A model generated the notes under the pieces. It did no database searches, was not told the DNA's origin, and worked only from the letters and a program-made list of their open reading frames with translations. A program made the translations under genes and the position numbers. Below are positions 13,565 through 24,943 of a stretch of 64,000 nucleotides of DNA, one piece after another. This DNA comes from Megamerina dolium (Eukaryota; Arthropoda; Insecta; Diptera; Megamerinidae): NCBI GenBank assembly GCA_963854835.1, contig OY978525.1:42799554-42863553 (forward strand), given 5' to 3'. Each line of letters starts with the position of its first letter. Position 1 is the first letter of the stretch.

Positions 13565-13579
13565 TATATATATATATGA

Positions 13580-13635
<56 letters not shown>
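13507..13635. repeat. (TA)n microsatellite
   Basis: TA repeat with two TGAG interruptions (13560 and 13577). It is the target of the solo LTR that starts at 13636. Confidence 0.95.
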
Positions 13636-13638
<3 letters not shown>

Positions 13639-14073
13639 AACGAGTATAGATAGTTGGTTACTCATCACTATTGTGACTGACACTATTTTCAGAATCGAAG
13701 CGAATGTCAACAAAAAGAAATAAACGATAACCAGAACAAGCCAACAAGAAAGGAAGAGAAGAATCTCGATAAAGGAAGATTCTGGGGTGTTACCAACAGA
13801 GTATAAATAGAGCCAGTGTTGAGAAGTGAGAATCAATTTGATCCCGAACGTGATTGCTGAAACATCGATACAGAGGCAAAAGTTGCAAATACATTTAAGT
13901 GTTATTGTAAATAGGTGACTGTAAGCAGAGTTGATTGTACATAGAGATTATAAAATAAATTGTTGCTGTATATAGTTGTATAAAATAAGTGTTGCAGTTA
14001 TTATTAACAGAATCCAGTGATCGAACAAGGTAATTCAAATAGAATTAAACGCTCACAGAATAAACACGTAACA
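13636..14073 (+). mobile_element. solo LTR of the mdg3-like element
   Basis: 438 bp, TGTAACGAG...CGTAACA, over 90% alike by eye to the LTR at 61996-62431. It is flanked by ATAT on both sides (13632-13635, 14074-14077), consistent with a 4-bp duplication though not informative in TA DNA. It has a TATA box (GTATAAATAG, 13801-13810). No primer-binding site follows, so this is a solo LTR left by LTR-LTR recombination. Confidence 0.88.
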
Positions 14074-14299
14074 ATATATTGTTTGTGTGAGGGATGGGTG
14101 CCAGGTGAGCTCGTACCAACGGTGTCTGTAGAAATGAGGCGGGAGAGCGATGTAGGTGTTGGTTGTAGATTTGAAGTTGTTGCTGATGTAGATCGCGCAT
14201 ATAAAGTAATTTACATACGTTTTAATGTATAAAAATTTGAATTTATTGTTCAACTTTACTTCAGTTTTTATTTGGCTATTGTACAATGCTTTATTATTT

Positions 14300-14545
14300 A
14301 TAGAGAGAACGGGGATATAAAAAAAGTCGCGCACACGGTTCTACTACCTTTCGGATCATTCCCAATGCGTTTAAACGATGAAAAATGGTTGGATGAGTAA
14401 CTCCCAAGTATTTTTGCGGGTGCATTTTACGTCTGTGATGGATCTTCATCTAGGCTTGCCTTCAATTCTTCCTCAAACTCAAACCCAAATCAAAATTGCC
14501 ACTTTTAAATCGTGCAAACCACTTCTGACACGTTCGATCAGCTAT
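14300..14545 (-). pseudogene. mariner transposase N-terminal scrap
   Basis: Read on the minus strand from about 14545, the helix-turn-helix signature TCQKWFARFKSGNFDLG is followed, with indels, by SLDEDPSQT and an LGMIRKVVE-like end. This is a second mariner lineage, distinct from 12.6-13.2 kb. Too broken to be functional. Confidence 0.6.
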
Positions 14546-14884
14546 ATATAACAGTTTGTTTTTATTTTTAATTTTAATTAAACATTGAGAATTAGTTTTA
14601 ATATGTGTACATAAATTTGTTTATTTGTATAATATTTAAATTTAATTTGCGCTGTGATCCTACAATAACAATGCCAGCGATAAAACCAAATCTAATTCTA
14701 GTAATAACACTAAAGGCAATGTTATGTATGTTATCACATGTTATTAACACCAACAATAGTGTTGCTAAAACTTCCTCTACTCTCTCTCGCACTGTAAATA
14801 CTTTATTAAATTAGGCATAACTGCAAAATACGCACCTTCAGGAAAAAAAATAGTAAATTGCGAGTGAAAGAAGATAGAGATGTG
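14546..14884. other. unassigned AT-rich sequence
   Basis: Roughly 340 bp with overlapping short frames on both strands and no recognisable domain or repeat. I see no gene here. Confidence 0.3.
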
Positions 14885-15600
14885 TAGAAACAGGAATGAG
14901 ACTGGAAAATTCTTTGAGAAGATCAAGCGCCTGAGTGGCGGTTTAAATCCCGGAGCCTCTTCATGTCGTGACAACTATGGGAATCTAGATACAGATGTTC
15001 AGAGTGTACTGAGCTTATGGACGTTCTCCACGTTACTGAATGGTGACGCCTCGATAAATCACGCCAGTGGAGCAGATATCCCAAAATCCCCAGTCACCGA
15101 TGATGGTGTAGATGTTCCACCACCCGACCATGATGAGGTCAGAGAGTTCATTTCTAGGCTGAAAAACAACTAAGCTGCAGGTGCTGAGGGCCTGCCTGCT
15201 TAGTTGTTTGATGGAGGTGATGAGTTGCTCACCAGCATGTACCAGCTCATAAGCACAACATGGTCAGATGAAAGCATGCCTGATGCTTAGAGGCTCAGTG
15301 TTCTCTGTTCCGTATGTAAGGAGACCCCACAATTTGCGCCAACTACCGTGGAATGTCTTCCTAGCTTCGCATACAAGGTTCTATCGAGCATACTGTGAGA
15401 AAGATTGCTTAACAAACTGATTGGAACTTATCAGTGTGGCTTCAGGCCTGGTAAATCCACCATCGACCAGATTTTCACACTGCGCTAAATCCTAGAGAAG
15501 ACCCATATAAAGCCACTATCGAAATTCTGGCAAGGGATTACATCTACTCAGCAATGTCTGAGTTCGGTATTCTTGCGAAGCTCATTCGTCTTTGCAGAAT
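14885..15600 (+). mobile_element. RTE-like LINE fragment B
   Basis: Remnant of the LINE family also seen at 1.3, 36.3 and 58.5 kb. It starts in the segment between endonuclease and RT (SGGLNPGASSCRDNYGNL) and continues with a degenerate RT N-terminal half: LKNN, then a stop, then AAGAEGLPA, and later [17 protein letters not shown]. It is riddled with stops and small deletions and ends at a (TA)n tract at about 15601, before the catalytic YADD region. Confidence 0.8.
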
Positions 15601-15741
15601 GTATATATACATACATAAATATATATATATACATATATATATAATATATATATATATATACATATATATACATATATACATATATATATATATACATATA
15701 TATATACATATATATATACACATACACACACATACACACAT

Positions 15742-15772
<31 letters not shown>

Positions 15773-15790
15773 ATATATATATATATATAT
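15601..15790. repeat. (TA)n/(CA)n compound microsatellite
   Basis: Compound repeat of TA and CA dinucleotides with AATA variants. Cys/Met/Tyr/Ile-rich ORFs here are artefacts. It serves as TA target for the Tc1-type element at 15792. Confidence 0.95.
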
Positions 15791-15791
15791 A

Positions 15792-17433
15792 CAGTATTGT
15801 AAATATATTAAGCAACTGGCATAGTGCTCTCATTGATTTCAAATTTACTAAAAAATAAAAGCGCTTAGATTGAATGTTTTAATATTTATTTGTTCCTTCA
15901 TTAAATACATAAAAAACAACAACAACAAAAGTTCGGTATTCTTACGAAATTAACTGTAAACAACAAAAAACAAATTATACTCATATTTCATCTGTGCAAA
16001 ACTTAAGCAACTCGGAGTGCAAAGGTGTTCGATATTTCTTTGTTCAGAAAATAACGGATCTTTTTCGGAGTTTTTCCTGCTTTGTGCATTAACATTGATC
16101 TAACTCAGTACAAAAAAGTCTTTCTTAGCGCACAGTTCTTTCAAACATATTGAAATCCAAAATGCAACGTGTCCGTTATAGTCATCAATTTAAGATGAAG
16201 GTTATATCGTTATTTAAGGAAGGAAAACCACAGAATGACATTGCAAAATCATTAAATATCAACAAATCTATGATATCAAGATGGATACGATTATTTGAAA
16301 AAACTGGTAGCGTTACAGATCGAAATTCAGGAGGAAGACCCCAAAAAATTTCTTATAGGGAAGCTATTCAAATTAAAAAATTGATTAAAAAAAATCCGTT
16401 CATGTCTTCAAAAGATATAGTAAATACTCTTAATTTAAATGTCGATTCAAGCACAGTAAGAAGGCATTTGATTAAAGTTGGTTTAAAAAGCTACAAAGAG
16501 GTAAAGAAACCAATGCTAACACCAAAACATGTAAAAAAAAAGGTATGTTTGGTTTAATGCCTTCAAAACAAAAACAACAACATATATTTTTTTTCCAGAC
16601 TTGAATTTGCTAAGAAGTACGTGGGCTGGTCCATAAAAAAGTGGTTTGGCGTACTGTTCAGTGATGAAGTTAAAATAAATTTATTTAATTCAGACGGAAT
16701 AATAAGAGTTCGACATGCGAAAGGTGAAGGCCTCAATCCGCGATACTGTAAAAAGACTGTAAAGCATGGAGGAGGGAGGGCGTTTTTTTCGGGGAGTGGA
16801 CTTGGTCTGTTGCATAGGATTGACCACAAAATGGACAGATCTATGTATAAGGACATCTTAGAAACTGCAATGTTGCCTTTTGCGGAATGGAATATGCCAC
16901 TTCGATGGGTGTTTCAGCACGACAATGATCCGAAACACACATCGAAGTTTGTGAAGGATTGGCTACAGTCAAATAAGATTCAAGTGCTTGATTGGCCGGC
17001 ACAATCGCCCGACTTGAATCCTATTGAAAATTTGTTTTCAATTTTAAAACGAGGCTTGGGCTCAAAGCTCTTTAAAAATAAAGACGAACTATTTTTAGGC
17101 CTCAAAACTGAATGGGAAAATATAAATAAATCATATTTAACGAAATTAGTAGCTTCTATGCCCAAAAGGTGTGCTGCAGTAATTAAAAATAAGGGATACT
17201 ACACAAAATATTAAAAGTTGCTTAAGTTTTGCACAGATGAAATATGAGTATAATTTGTTTTTTGTTGTTTACAGTTAATTTCGTAAGAATACCGAACTTT
17301 TGTTGTTGTTGTTTTTTATGTATTTAATGAAGGAACAAATAAATATTAAAACATTCAATCTAAGCGCTTTTATTTTTTAGTAAATTTGAAATCAATGAGA
17401 GCACTCTGCCAGTTGCTTAAGTTTTGCACAATA

Positions 17434-17436
<3 letters not shown>
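15792..17436 (+). mobile_element. Tc1-type transposon with 221-bp IR/DR ends
   Basis: 1645 bp between TA dinucleotides (15790-15791, 17437-17438), starting CAGTATTG and ending CAATACTG. Both ends carry inverted repeats of 221 bp (15792-16012, 17216-17436), nearly identical. Each holds an outer and an inner copy of a direct repeat, about TGCAAAACTTAAGCAACT, giving the IR/DR layout known from Minos, Tc3 and S-type elements. The left outer repeat is mutated. Between the arms lies one spliced transposase gene. The structure is complete, unlike most elements in the window. Confidence 0.95.
16162..17214 (+). pseudogene. Tc1-family transposase (DD34E) with intron
   Basis: ATG at 16162 begins MQRVRYSHQFKMKVIS. 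Two helix-turn-helix regions span residues 1-120 (NDIAKSLNINKSMISRW, then GRPQKIS, then SSTVRRHLIKVGLKS). A GT-AG intron is evident at 16543-16598 (GTATGT...TTTTCCAG). Exon 2 carries FSDEVKIN, QHDNDPKHTS and SPDLNPIEN, and the second aspartate and the glutamate are separated by 34 residues as in Tc1. Two defects: exon 1 ends in a nine-A run (16533-16541) that puts exon 2 one base out of frame, and the HGGG..W block is about four residues short (HGGGRAFFSGSG). It is otherwise uninterrupted to TAA 17212-17214. Confidence 0.9.
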
Positions 17437-17474
<38 letters not shown>

Positions 17475-17559
17475 CATGTGAAAAAAAATAAATTTTTAAG
17501 AAATTAAAAATTAAGCATTATTTTATAGGCATTATACACGTATAAACGATATATACATA

Positions 17560-17940
17560 TATTTTGGAACAATTTTCATGTATTTAAAAACTGTTTTTAT
17601 GGTCATACTTTCACTATAGCAAATAAGTGCATACAGAGTAGTGGTAGACCAAGGTATATTAATAAAGGTAGAGCAATTGTCCTAAACTCATGTATGTCGC
17701 GAAGCCTGAGTCGGGTCTATAAGGGGTATTTCTTCTACTATCACAAGAAACTTTTATCCTAAAATACTGTTGGTCACGACATACCATACATACAGACGAA
17801 CATGTATTGTATTGTATTGAAAGACGACCATATTGAAAAAAGTTTTGAAGTATCATCTTAAAAAATATAAAAAAAATACATCAAAATTTTGAAAAACATG
17901 TTTTATACACCATTATACAGGTAAGTACATGATCTTTAAT
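17560..17940 (-). repeat. fold-back repeat family, copy 1 (minus)
   Basis: Contains in reverse orientation the module seen at 24.5 and 51.1 kb: CTATAAGGGG with TCGCGAAGCC, then ACTTTTATCCTAAAATACTG, then the rapidly matching ACCATATTGAAAAAAGTTT segment and TTATACACCATTATACAG. Single arm only. No ORF. Confidence 0.6.
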
Positions 17941-18566
17941 ATAGTATTTAATATTAGTATTTTTGAAAACTATTAAAATTTGAAAAAATAGGTATTAAAT
18001 GTTGATGACCTTGATCTCACACCTTATTGATGGTTTGTTATAATCACAAAATTATGCTTTCCATTTTTTTCCTTCTTAGGAGTCGTACTTGTTCCGTAAC
18101 TTATTATAGGTTTTATTCAAAAAGCGTACAAGCAATTTGTTTATGTTTTCTGCAATGACGTCACACGTGTTTCAGTTAAAAGAGCTTATTAAAAAAGAAG
18201 AAATAACAGACCTGCTCAAAGCGTAATCTTGTGAGCATAATACCGGCGAACGGTGAATTTCGCTGAAGAGCAGGACGCCGTTTTCAGATGTTCGCCTTCA
18301 ATTTTGCTCACTTACCCGTCGTCTCGACAAGCAATTTTTGATTGCTTCCAATTGCCATTTTCAAGGAAATTGCCCATTGAGGCAGCAAATTGCATCAAGT
18401 TGGCAATTTATGTTTTGAGATATTTCAAGTTATAAATTGCCAACATGCTGCGCTGAAATAAGTTGCCATATTGTTGGTTTGACAGTCAGTTTTCATTTTT
18501 TCGTGACGCTCGTGACATTTTCAAAATGACGATAGCATAACATTGCACTGCCCACCACTAAAATAT
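17941..18566. other. unassigned sequence
   Basis: AT-rich stretch containing CAATTGCC-type short repeats at 18330-18450. No gene, RNA or element recognised. Confidence 0.3.
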
Positions 18567-18700
18567 TGTTACCCTTTTATTTTGTGAACATTTAATTCTG
18601 CTCGAATCAACCTTGTTTGATCACTAGATTCTGTTAATAATAATTGCAACATTTGTTTTGTACTAACTATATACAACAATTTATTAATTAACTATTTACA

Positions 18701-19991
18701 GTTGCATCGTACAGACCTATAAGCCTCCTGCCTCTACTCTCTAAAGTATTCGAAAAGCCACTTGTCATGAATATAACTCCATTTATTATTCTCAACCAAC
18801 TGATTCCTCAACATCAGTTTGGATTTAGAAAACAGCACGGCACAATAGAACAAGTCCACCGCATTGTAACTCTGATAAGGAACACTTTTGAAGAAAAAAA
18901 GTATTGCTCAGCTGTCATTCTTGATATCACTCAAGCTTTCGATAAAGTATTGCACAATGGCCTTATTTACAAACTCAAACTATTACTGTCTGCAAATGTC
19001 TCCTCATTGCTTACTAGCTACCTCATGGAAAGACAATTTCTCGTACATCACAAGGATTACACAATAAATCCATTGGATATTCACGCTGGCGTTCCTCAAG
19101 GAAGCCTTTTGGGCCCCTTACTGTATCTCTTCAGATATGCCCAACAATAACTATACATTCATATCGACCTTTGCTGATGATACGGCAATATTGTGCTCTC
19201 GCTCTAACCCCATAGAAGCTACTAAACTTCTGCAGACTCTTGTCGATTCTCTCGAAATCTGGCTAGCAAAATGGCGTATAAAAGTCAATGATCAAATAGC
19301 GTACATGTAACCTTCACGCTAAGGCTAGATACATGTCCCCCACTTAATATTAATGGCCAATCAGTTCCACAATGTTCCTCAACAAAGTACTTGGGTATTC
19401 ACCTCGAGAGAAGCCTGACCTGGAAAAATCACATAGAGGCAAAGAAAACTCAGATCAAGCTTAAAATTAATCAGTTATGGTGGCTGATACACAAAAGATC
19501 AAAGTTGAATCTTGAATACAAAGTGCTATTATATAAAGCAATTCTGAAGCCAATTTGGATTTATGGTATTCAGTTTTGGGGCACCGCATCTCCCTCAAAT
19601 ATCGATAAATTGCAGCAAATACAATCCAAGTGTCTGCGAATTATTGTAAACGCGCCTTGGTATATGAGGAACGTTAACATCCATCGAAATTTAAATGTAC
19701 CCACAATTTCTGAGGAAGTTGCAATGTCCTGCAGAAGCTACATTCAAAAATTACACAATCATCCGAATCTCCTTGCTAGGCAATTGTTGCTGAGCACGGG
19801 GCATCGTCGATTAAAAAGAAAAGACACACTGAATATGCTGTGAAATTGCTATACCTCGCGACACAACAAATTGTGATGGAACATTGGGAATATCACATAA
19901 TTTTAGTTAGTTTGTAAGATTTATTTACTTATTGTTAGTTTCTAAGTAATTTAGAAAGCTCCAATAAAAAAAACTTGTTAGAAAAAAAAGA
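18701..19991 (+). mobile_element. jockey-like LINE insertion with 11-bp target duplication
   Basis: 5'-truncated jockey-type LINE inserted into the LTR of copy 2. The target duplication AACTATTTACA is at 18690-18700 and 19992-20002. The 3' end is A-rich (CCAATAAAAAAAACTTG, then a run of A). It belongs to the same family as 37.6-40.2 kb: the two share long near-identical stretches from VASYRPISLLPLLSKVFEKPL onward. Confidence 0.92.
18703..19843 (+). pseudogene. jockey-like ORF2 RT C-terminal half
   Basis: The frame begins within the RT domain (SYRPISLLPL), with HQFGFRKQHGT, the catalytic-A region LDITQAFDKV, and GVPQGSLLGPLLY. After a frame break at about 19140 the segment coding FADDT-like (ADDTAILCS) is present in another frame. 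From 19391 the thumb region runs to TGA at 19841. It lacks the endonuclease and the RT N-terminus because of 5' truncation. Confidence 0.85.
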
Positions 19992-20272
19992 AACTATTTA
20001 CAATAACTCTTTAATGTACTCGCAACTTTTGCCTTTGATATTCTATCAATGCTTGCACTATCACTTTCAGAATTCAACAGAATTAATTTGTCAACAACTT
20101 GCCCTATTTATACTCTATGGCAACACTCCAGAATCTTCCTTTATCGTATTCAAGTTTCTTCTCTTTCTTACTCGTTGGCTTGTTCTAATAATCGTCTATT
20201 CTTTTTTGTTGACATTCGTTTCGATGCTACCATTATTCTTGATATTCAGAATAACCATCGATACTCGTGACA

Positions 20273-20288
20273 CTGCCCTCCTCTTAAC
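20273..20288 (-). promoter_or_regulatory. polypurine tract of copy 2
   Basis: On the minus strand the run AAGAGGAGGGCAG directly precedes the 3' LTR start TGTCACG. It is the plus-strand primer of reverse transcription. The same tract precedes the LTR remnant at 41.46 kb (TAGAGGAGGGCAG before TGTAACG). Confidence 0.8.
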
Positions 20289-20359
20289 CTCGAACCCCGA
20301 ACAAGCTTCTATGCTTTCCCCTGATATGGCGCAAGTCGCTCCAAGTGCACTACTTTAAA

Positions 20360-23110
20360 TTTTGACTTTTTATTACAGGCACTTTGAATACGATACACTA
20401 CGTCATTTATCGTTGCTATAATCTCATATGATCCTTCCAAAGAGTCTGAAATTTAAGGAACAGGCCTTTCTTTCGTTGTGGAGCAACGAAGGAGAGCATT
20501 CTCCTTCATAGAACCCTTTGGAATTTGCTTTCAAGTCATACTTAGCCTTCATCTTATCGCTTATCTGCAACCGCTCTCTGATAAACTGATGTATTTCATC
20601 CAACTGTTCCCGCTTTTCGCTAGTGTAGTTACCTTCGGTTGATCTCGTTGGTGTTGCAACTCCAAATTTTACATCAGCTGGCAGTCTTAACTCGTTTTCA
20701 AAAATTGCCATTGTTGGTGTAGTAGACGTCGTATCATTTTGTGCGCATCGATATGCCATGAGGAACAGTGGTATATGTACATCCCAGTCTTTTTTTATTT
20801 ATCTACGACATTTCTCAGATGTTCCTCCAAGGTACGGTTGAACTGTTCTACCATGCCATCAGATTGTGGATGCAAAGGTGTTGTACGTGTCTTGTATACA
20901 CAAGACACAAAATACGGCACATCTCTTGAAATACAACTGATTTGAAACTACGACCTTGGGCCGAGTGTAATTCCATCGACACACCAAAACGAGTAATCCA
21001 TTGGTTTACGAATACATCCGAAATTGTATCAGCTTCTTGATTTGGAATAGGGTATACTTCAGGCCATTTACTGAAGTAATCTATAACCACCAGAACATAC
21101 TTGTTTCCTGCGTTGCTTATTGGAAATGATACAGCTATGTCCATAGCAATTCGTCCAAATGGAGCACACACGGTGTATTGGTGCATCTTACCTTGACTTT
21201 TCTTAGTGGGATTTTTGGGCATTGCACATTGCTTACACTTCCGAATCCAATCAGCGACATGGTCATGATATCCAACCCAATAGAATCATTTCTTTATTTT
21301 CTCGATGGTTTTGGTGATGCCCAAATGCCTTCCACTGAAAGCATTGTCATACTCAGCTATAACTTCGTTTATTCTTGCCTTGGGTAACACTAGAAGATTA
21401 TTAGTGACTTTTCCATCTCAACTTACCCATGCTCGAAATAGACATCTATCTCTCAAGTGCAGGCTTTGCCACTGCGTCCAGTATGCCTTTGCTATTGAAC
21501 TCTCATTAGCAATTTCCTGCCAATCTGGACGTACGCCCTACTTCTTGTATTCCATAATATTCACGAGATCTGGGTCATTCCACTGATCTTTTGCACTCGT
21601 TCGGTGGTCCCTGACTCCTCCGGCAAGATATTCGTAACTTTTATGTCGACAATGTGCTCTTTGCTTTCAATTCGGGAACAATGTTTACTTTCCATTTTGC
21701 AAGGACGACGAGATGAAGCATCCGCGTTGCCATGAGGTCCTCCTTTACGATGTTCGAATGTAAAGTCATACCTATGCAGCAGTTCAATCCAGAGTGCCAA
21801 TTGTCCTTCTGGATTTTTAAATTGTAATAACCATCTTAGCGCTGCGTGGTGAGTTTGTAGATGAAATGACTGACCGTACAAGTATTTATGGAAATACTTT
21901 ACACATTACAGTATTGCAAGCAACTCTCTTCTCGTGTCTATACTCTAGTATGCTATCACTCTTTTTGCCCATCTATGATCTGCGAGAGCACACCACCTAT
22001 ATTAGGTATAGAGGCCTAGGAAACTTCTTAACTCGTGAAGATTATTGTACAGCTGCTACTTTCTCCTCGTTGGCATGTACACCTTCTATTGTTACTTTAT
22101 GACCAAGATAACTGACCGTACAAGTATTTATGGAAATACTTTACACATTACAGTATTGCAAGCAACTCTCTTCTCGTGTCTATACTCTAGTATGCTATCA
22201 CTCTTTTTGCCCATCTATGATCTGCGAGAGCACACCACCTATATTAGGTATAGAGGCCTAGGAAACTTCTTAACTCTTGAAGATTATTGTACAGCTGCTA
22301 CTTTCTCCTCGTTGGCATGTACACCTTCTGTTGTTACTTTATGACCAAGATACTTAATTTCTCGCCTGAAGAGTGAACGCTTTTTCGGATTCAGTTTAAG
22401 CCCTGCTGATTGTATACGCTCAAATACTTCTTTCAAATTTTCCAGCTGGTCATAAAAACCTCTTCCCATTACAATAATGTCGTCGGAGTGCACTAAGCAC
22501 GTTTTCCAGTGTAGTCCTCTGAGTATATGCTCCATCAAACGTTCGAAAGTAGTTGGCGCATTGCATAAGCCAAATGGCATCATTGTAAATTGCCATAGAC
22601 CATCGCCAATACTGAAAGCTGTTTTCTCTTTGTACTCCTCACCATGTTCCACTTGCCAGTAGCCACTTTGCAGATCAAGAGTTGAAAACCACTTCGCTCC
22701 AGATAGCATGTTCAGAGTGTCAGCGTTTCTTGGTAGCGGATAGCTGTCTTTTTTGTGATATCATATTTTTCTCTAATCCACACAGAATCGAGTACTTCCA
22801 TCCTTCTTCTTTACCAGTACAACTAGAAAACTCTTCGGACTCGCAATAACACCTATCTTCTGCATATCGGTAATCAGCTTAATGGCTTCATCTCTTTTGG
22901 CCAATGGATCTTGTCGTGGTACTTGACGAATTGGTCTAGAATCACCGGTGTCAATTTAATGTTTTACGGAGGTTGTTCGTCCAGCAGTTTTTCCCTTTGA
23001 TGAAAAGATTGAACTGTATTAATCCAATAGATGTAAGGCTTTTTATTTTTGCTCTTTGATAAGTACATCTGCCCATTCTTCTATCTGTGCTTTTAATTCC
23101 GCTCTAACAG
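20360..23110 (-). pseudogene. mdg3-like pol (RT, RNase H, integrase), decayed
   Basis: Read right to left. RT segment 22709-22284: WFSTLDLQSGYWQVE, TAFSIGDGLWQFTMMPFGLC, VHSDDIIVMG keeping the DD pair, GLKLNPKKRSLF. RNase H tail 21881-21561 with HRKGGPHGNADASSRR. Integrase 21222-20760 with MDIAVSFP and PEVYPIPNQEAD; its second catalytic position reads HSAQGRSF where copy 3 has HSDQ, so that aspartate is lost. A LTR-proximal tail follows at 20759-20424. Interrupted by stops, frameshifts and a tandem duplication. Non-functional. Confidence 0.85.
21869..22352. repeat. 242-bp tandem duplication inside pol
   Basis: ACTGACCGTACAAG occurs at 21869 and 22111. The two 242-bp units (21869-22110, 22111-22352) differ at only a couple of positions (e.g. 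CTCGTGAAG versus CTCTTGAAG). Both contain the same internal deletion relative to copy 3 near ACCACCTAT, so the duplication is later than that deletion. Confidence 0.9.
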
Positions 23111-23139
23111 TTCCTGATCTTCCACTTTTCATCGACGAA

Positions 23140-23990
23140 CAACGAACAACGAAGTATTCGCCATTCGCCGGTATTATTCATAATCTCTAATCTCTATCGT
23201 TCTTGAAGAACGTAGTATAATATTAGAGGTCGTGCAATTGAACGAGCTTTTTCTTGGCTTCGCTTTGTACAGACACGGTACAATGCAGTGCGGTATAATT
23301 CCGTACGATATGCGGTATAAAATACCATGGTGATATATGAGAGCACTCAGACAGCCGCGGTATTGGAAGTGCGGTACACTGTGGTAACTATACCGCAGCA
23401 TGCTTAGTTGACCGCGCGGCACACGCAGATATATCGTAAGCAAAGTTGCAATTTAGAGGTAGAGTTCTACCATATATAATTTACAAAAGTAGATTATAAA
23501 TTTTATATTTTCTTTATAAAAACGTGAGTTTAAAAAATGATCATAATATAAATGTAATATTCTTTTTCTTTGTATCGCACTAAGTTGAAAATTTATTTTT
23601 CAAATACGGTAATGTTGGCCAAAAATAAAAACGGTAAACGGTATAGAATTTAAAAGATCCTGAATGCAGAAATATACGTGCATTAAATATGTAAATTTTG
23701 AAAAACATTAGCTGATGAACTAAACGAATGATGTGAATGATTTCGAATAAAAAATCATCAATTAATTTTGCGTGCAATGGCAACAATGTTTCTTGCTGTA
23801 CCGTACTATACCGCAACGCATCGCCTTTTAGCGTACCGCCTCTGTTCTCGCAGGCCTATATAAGGTCAGAAGCGGTTTCCTTGTAGTGTTAAACTTGTGT
23901 GTTTACTGTGTCCTTTACTTATTCTTCTTCACTCCGTATGTGGTTGTGTTTTTTACTTCTTCTCCTTCATTCGAGAGAGCTCTCTAATAT
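23140..23990. repeat. GCGGTATA-rich noncoding segment
   Basis: GCGGTA or its complement TACCGC occurs at least seven times between 23270 and 23850, several at the two edges and in opposite orientation (TGCGGTATAATTCCGTACG on the left, CCGTACTATACCGCAACG on the right). This would fit subterminal repeats of a roughly 580-bp nonautonomous transposon, or a cluster of protein-binding sites. A TATA-like CTATATAAGG lies near 23856. No coding potential. Confidence 0.4.
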
Positions 23991-24943
23991 TGCTCTACCT
24001 CTATAATTATACCATAATATGCGGCCAATAATAAGTTCTGCCCGCATAACGATAAATAGAAAATTTAAGGAACAAGTGCAGAATTCGGCCAAGGTGAAAA
24101 AAATTAATTGCCTTAGCTAATTTTTGTGAATATAACAATTCAAAAATTTGATTTGATTTGATTTGATGACGCCTATATAAGGCGTGTCTCAAGGTCAAAG
24201 TTCAAATTTGCGATTGATATTACTCAATTGACGCAATTTGTTTTTATAATATGGGTATCAAAAGCAAGGTTTTCAAATACCTTTTATATTATATTATTTA
24301 ATACCAATTTTTCCCAATTTTAGTCATTTTCAAATATATAATTTGAAATTTTTTTTAAACCCAATTTTTTTCGAATATAAGCCTTATTTACCTATTGAAA
24401 ATTTAGAACCATATTAGAATCAATTGCCGTTACAATGGTGTACAAAATGCATATAAACAATTTTTTTAAGTTGATATTTCACAAAGTTTTTCGAATATGG
24501 ACGGCTTTCAATACAATTAACCGTATGTATTCAAATTCAGTTTCGCGACCAACAGTATTTTAGGATGTCATATTTGATAACCAGCCTTTGCCCGGGCGGA
24601 ACCTTATAGGCCCGACGCCGGCTTCGCGACCAAGAGCATATCAGAATGGCTTTTTTGATAGCCGGCCTTGACGCCGGCTTCTCGACCAACAGTATTTTAG
24701 AATGTATTTTTTGATCATTTTTATAAAAAATTTTTGGAACAAGTGCAGAACACGGCCTCCTAAGGGGGAAAAAATAGCCCTGAATAGTTTATTTTTGTGA
24801 ATATAACAAATCACATTTTGTTTCGGCCAGGCACAATATAAATAACCCTTATAGTTCCGACGCCGGCTTCGCGACCATCAGTACTTCCGGATAAAATTTT
24901 TTATTGATAGACTTCGGCCGGGCGGAAGGAAACGGGTTTTGAA
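23990..24943 (+). repeat. fold-back repeat family, copy 2
   Basis: Noncoding repeat. At 24060-24400 is an AT-rich segment with GAACAAGTGCAGAATTCGGCC and CAAGGTCAAAGTTCAAATTTG. At 24430-24540 is the TTTTCGAATATGGACGGCTTTC segment. At 24540-24930 are three or more GC-rich units (TTATAGGCCCGACGCCGGCTTCGCGACC, here in pieces, followed by GATAGCCGGCCTT). The copia element at 24944 is inserted into it and the family resumes at 29062. Confidence 0.7.

Larger units (their letters stand above)
18567..20272 (-). repeat. 3' LTR of copy 2, split by a LINE insertion
   Basis: The LTR (TGTCACGAGTATCG... on the minus strand from 20272) is interrupted. Its 5' part is 20272-20003 and its 3' part 18700-18567, ending GGGTAACA. 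Removing 18701-19991 and one copy of AACTATTTACA gives roughly 400 bp, near the 436-438 bp of the other LTRs. Confidence 0.88.
18567..23135 (-). mobile_element. mdg3-like Ty3/gypsy element, copy 2
   Basis: Minus-strand copy of the LTR element whose 5' end is at 61996. From left to right: 3' LTR (split by a LINE), polypurine tract, integrase, RNase H and RT remnants, protease edge. It stops abruptly at about 23135, so the 5' LTR and Gag are missing. It shares its pol region with copy 3 at 41.2-50.2 kb. Many frame lesions and a 242-bp internal tandem duplication. Confidence 0.85.

Noticed and set aside
14605..14814. 69-codon plus-strand and 64-codon minus-strand frames at 14.6-14.8 kb
   Set aside because: Overlapping low-complexity frames in AT-rich DNA with no domain.
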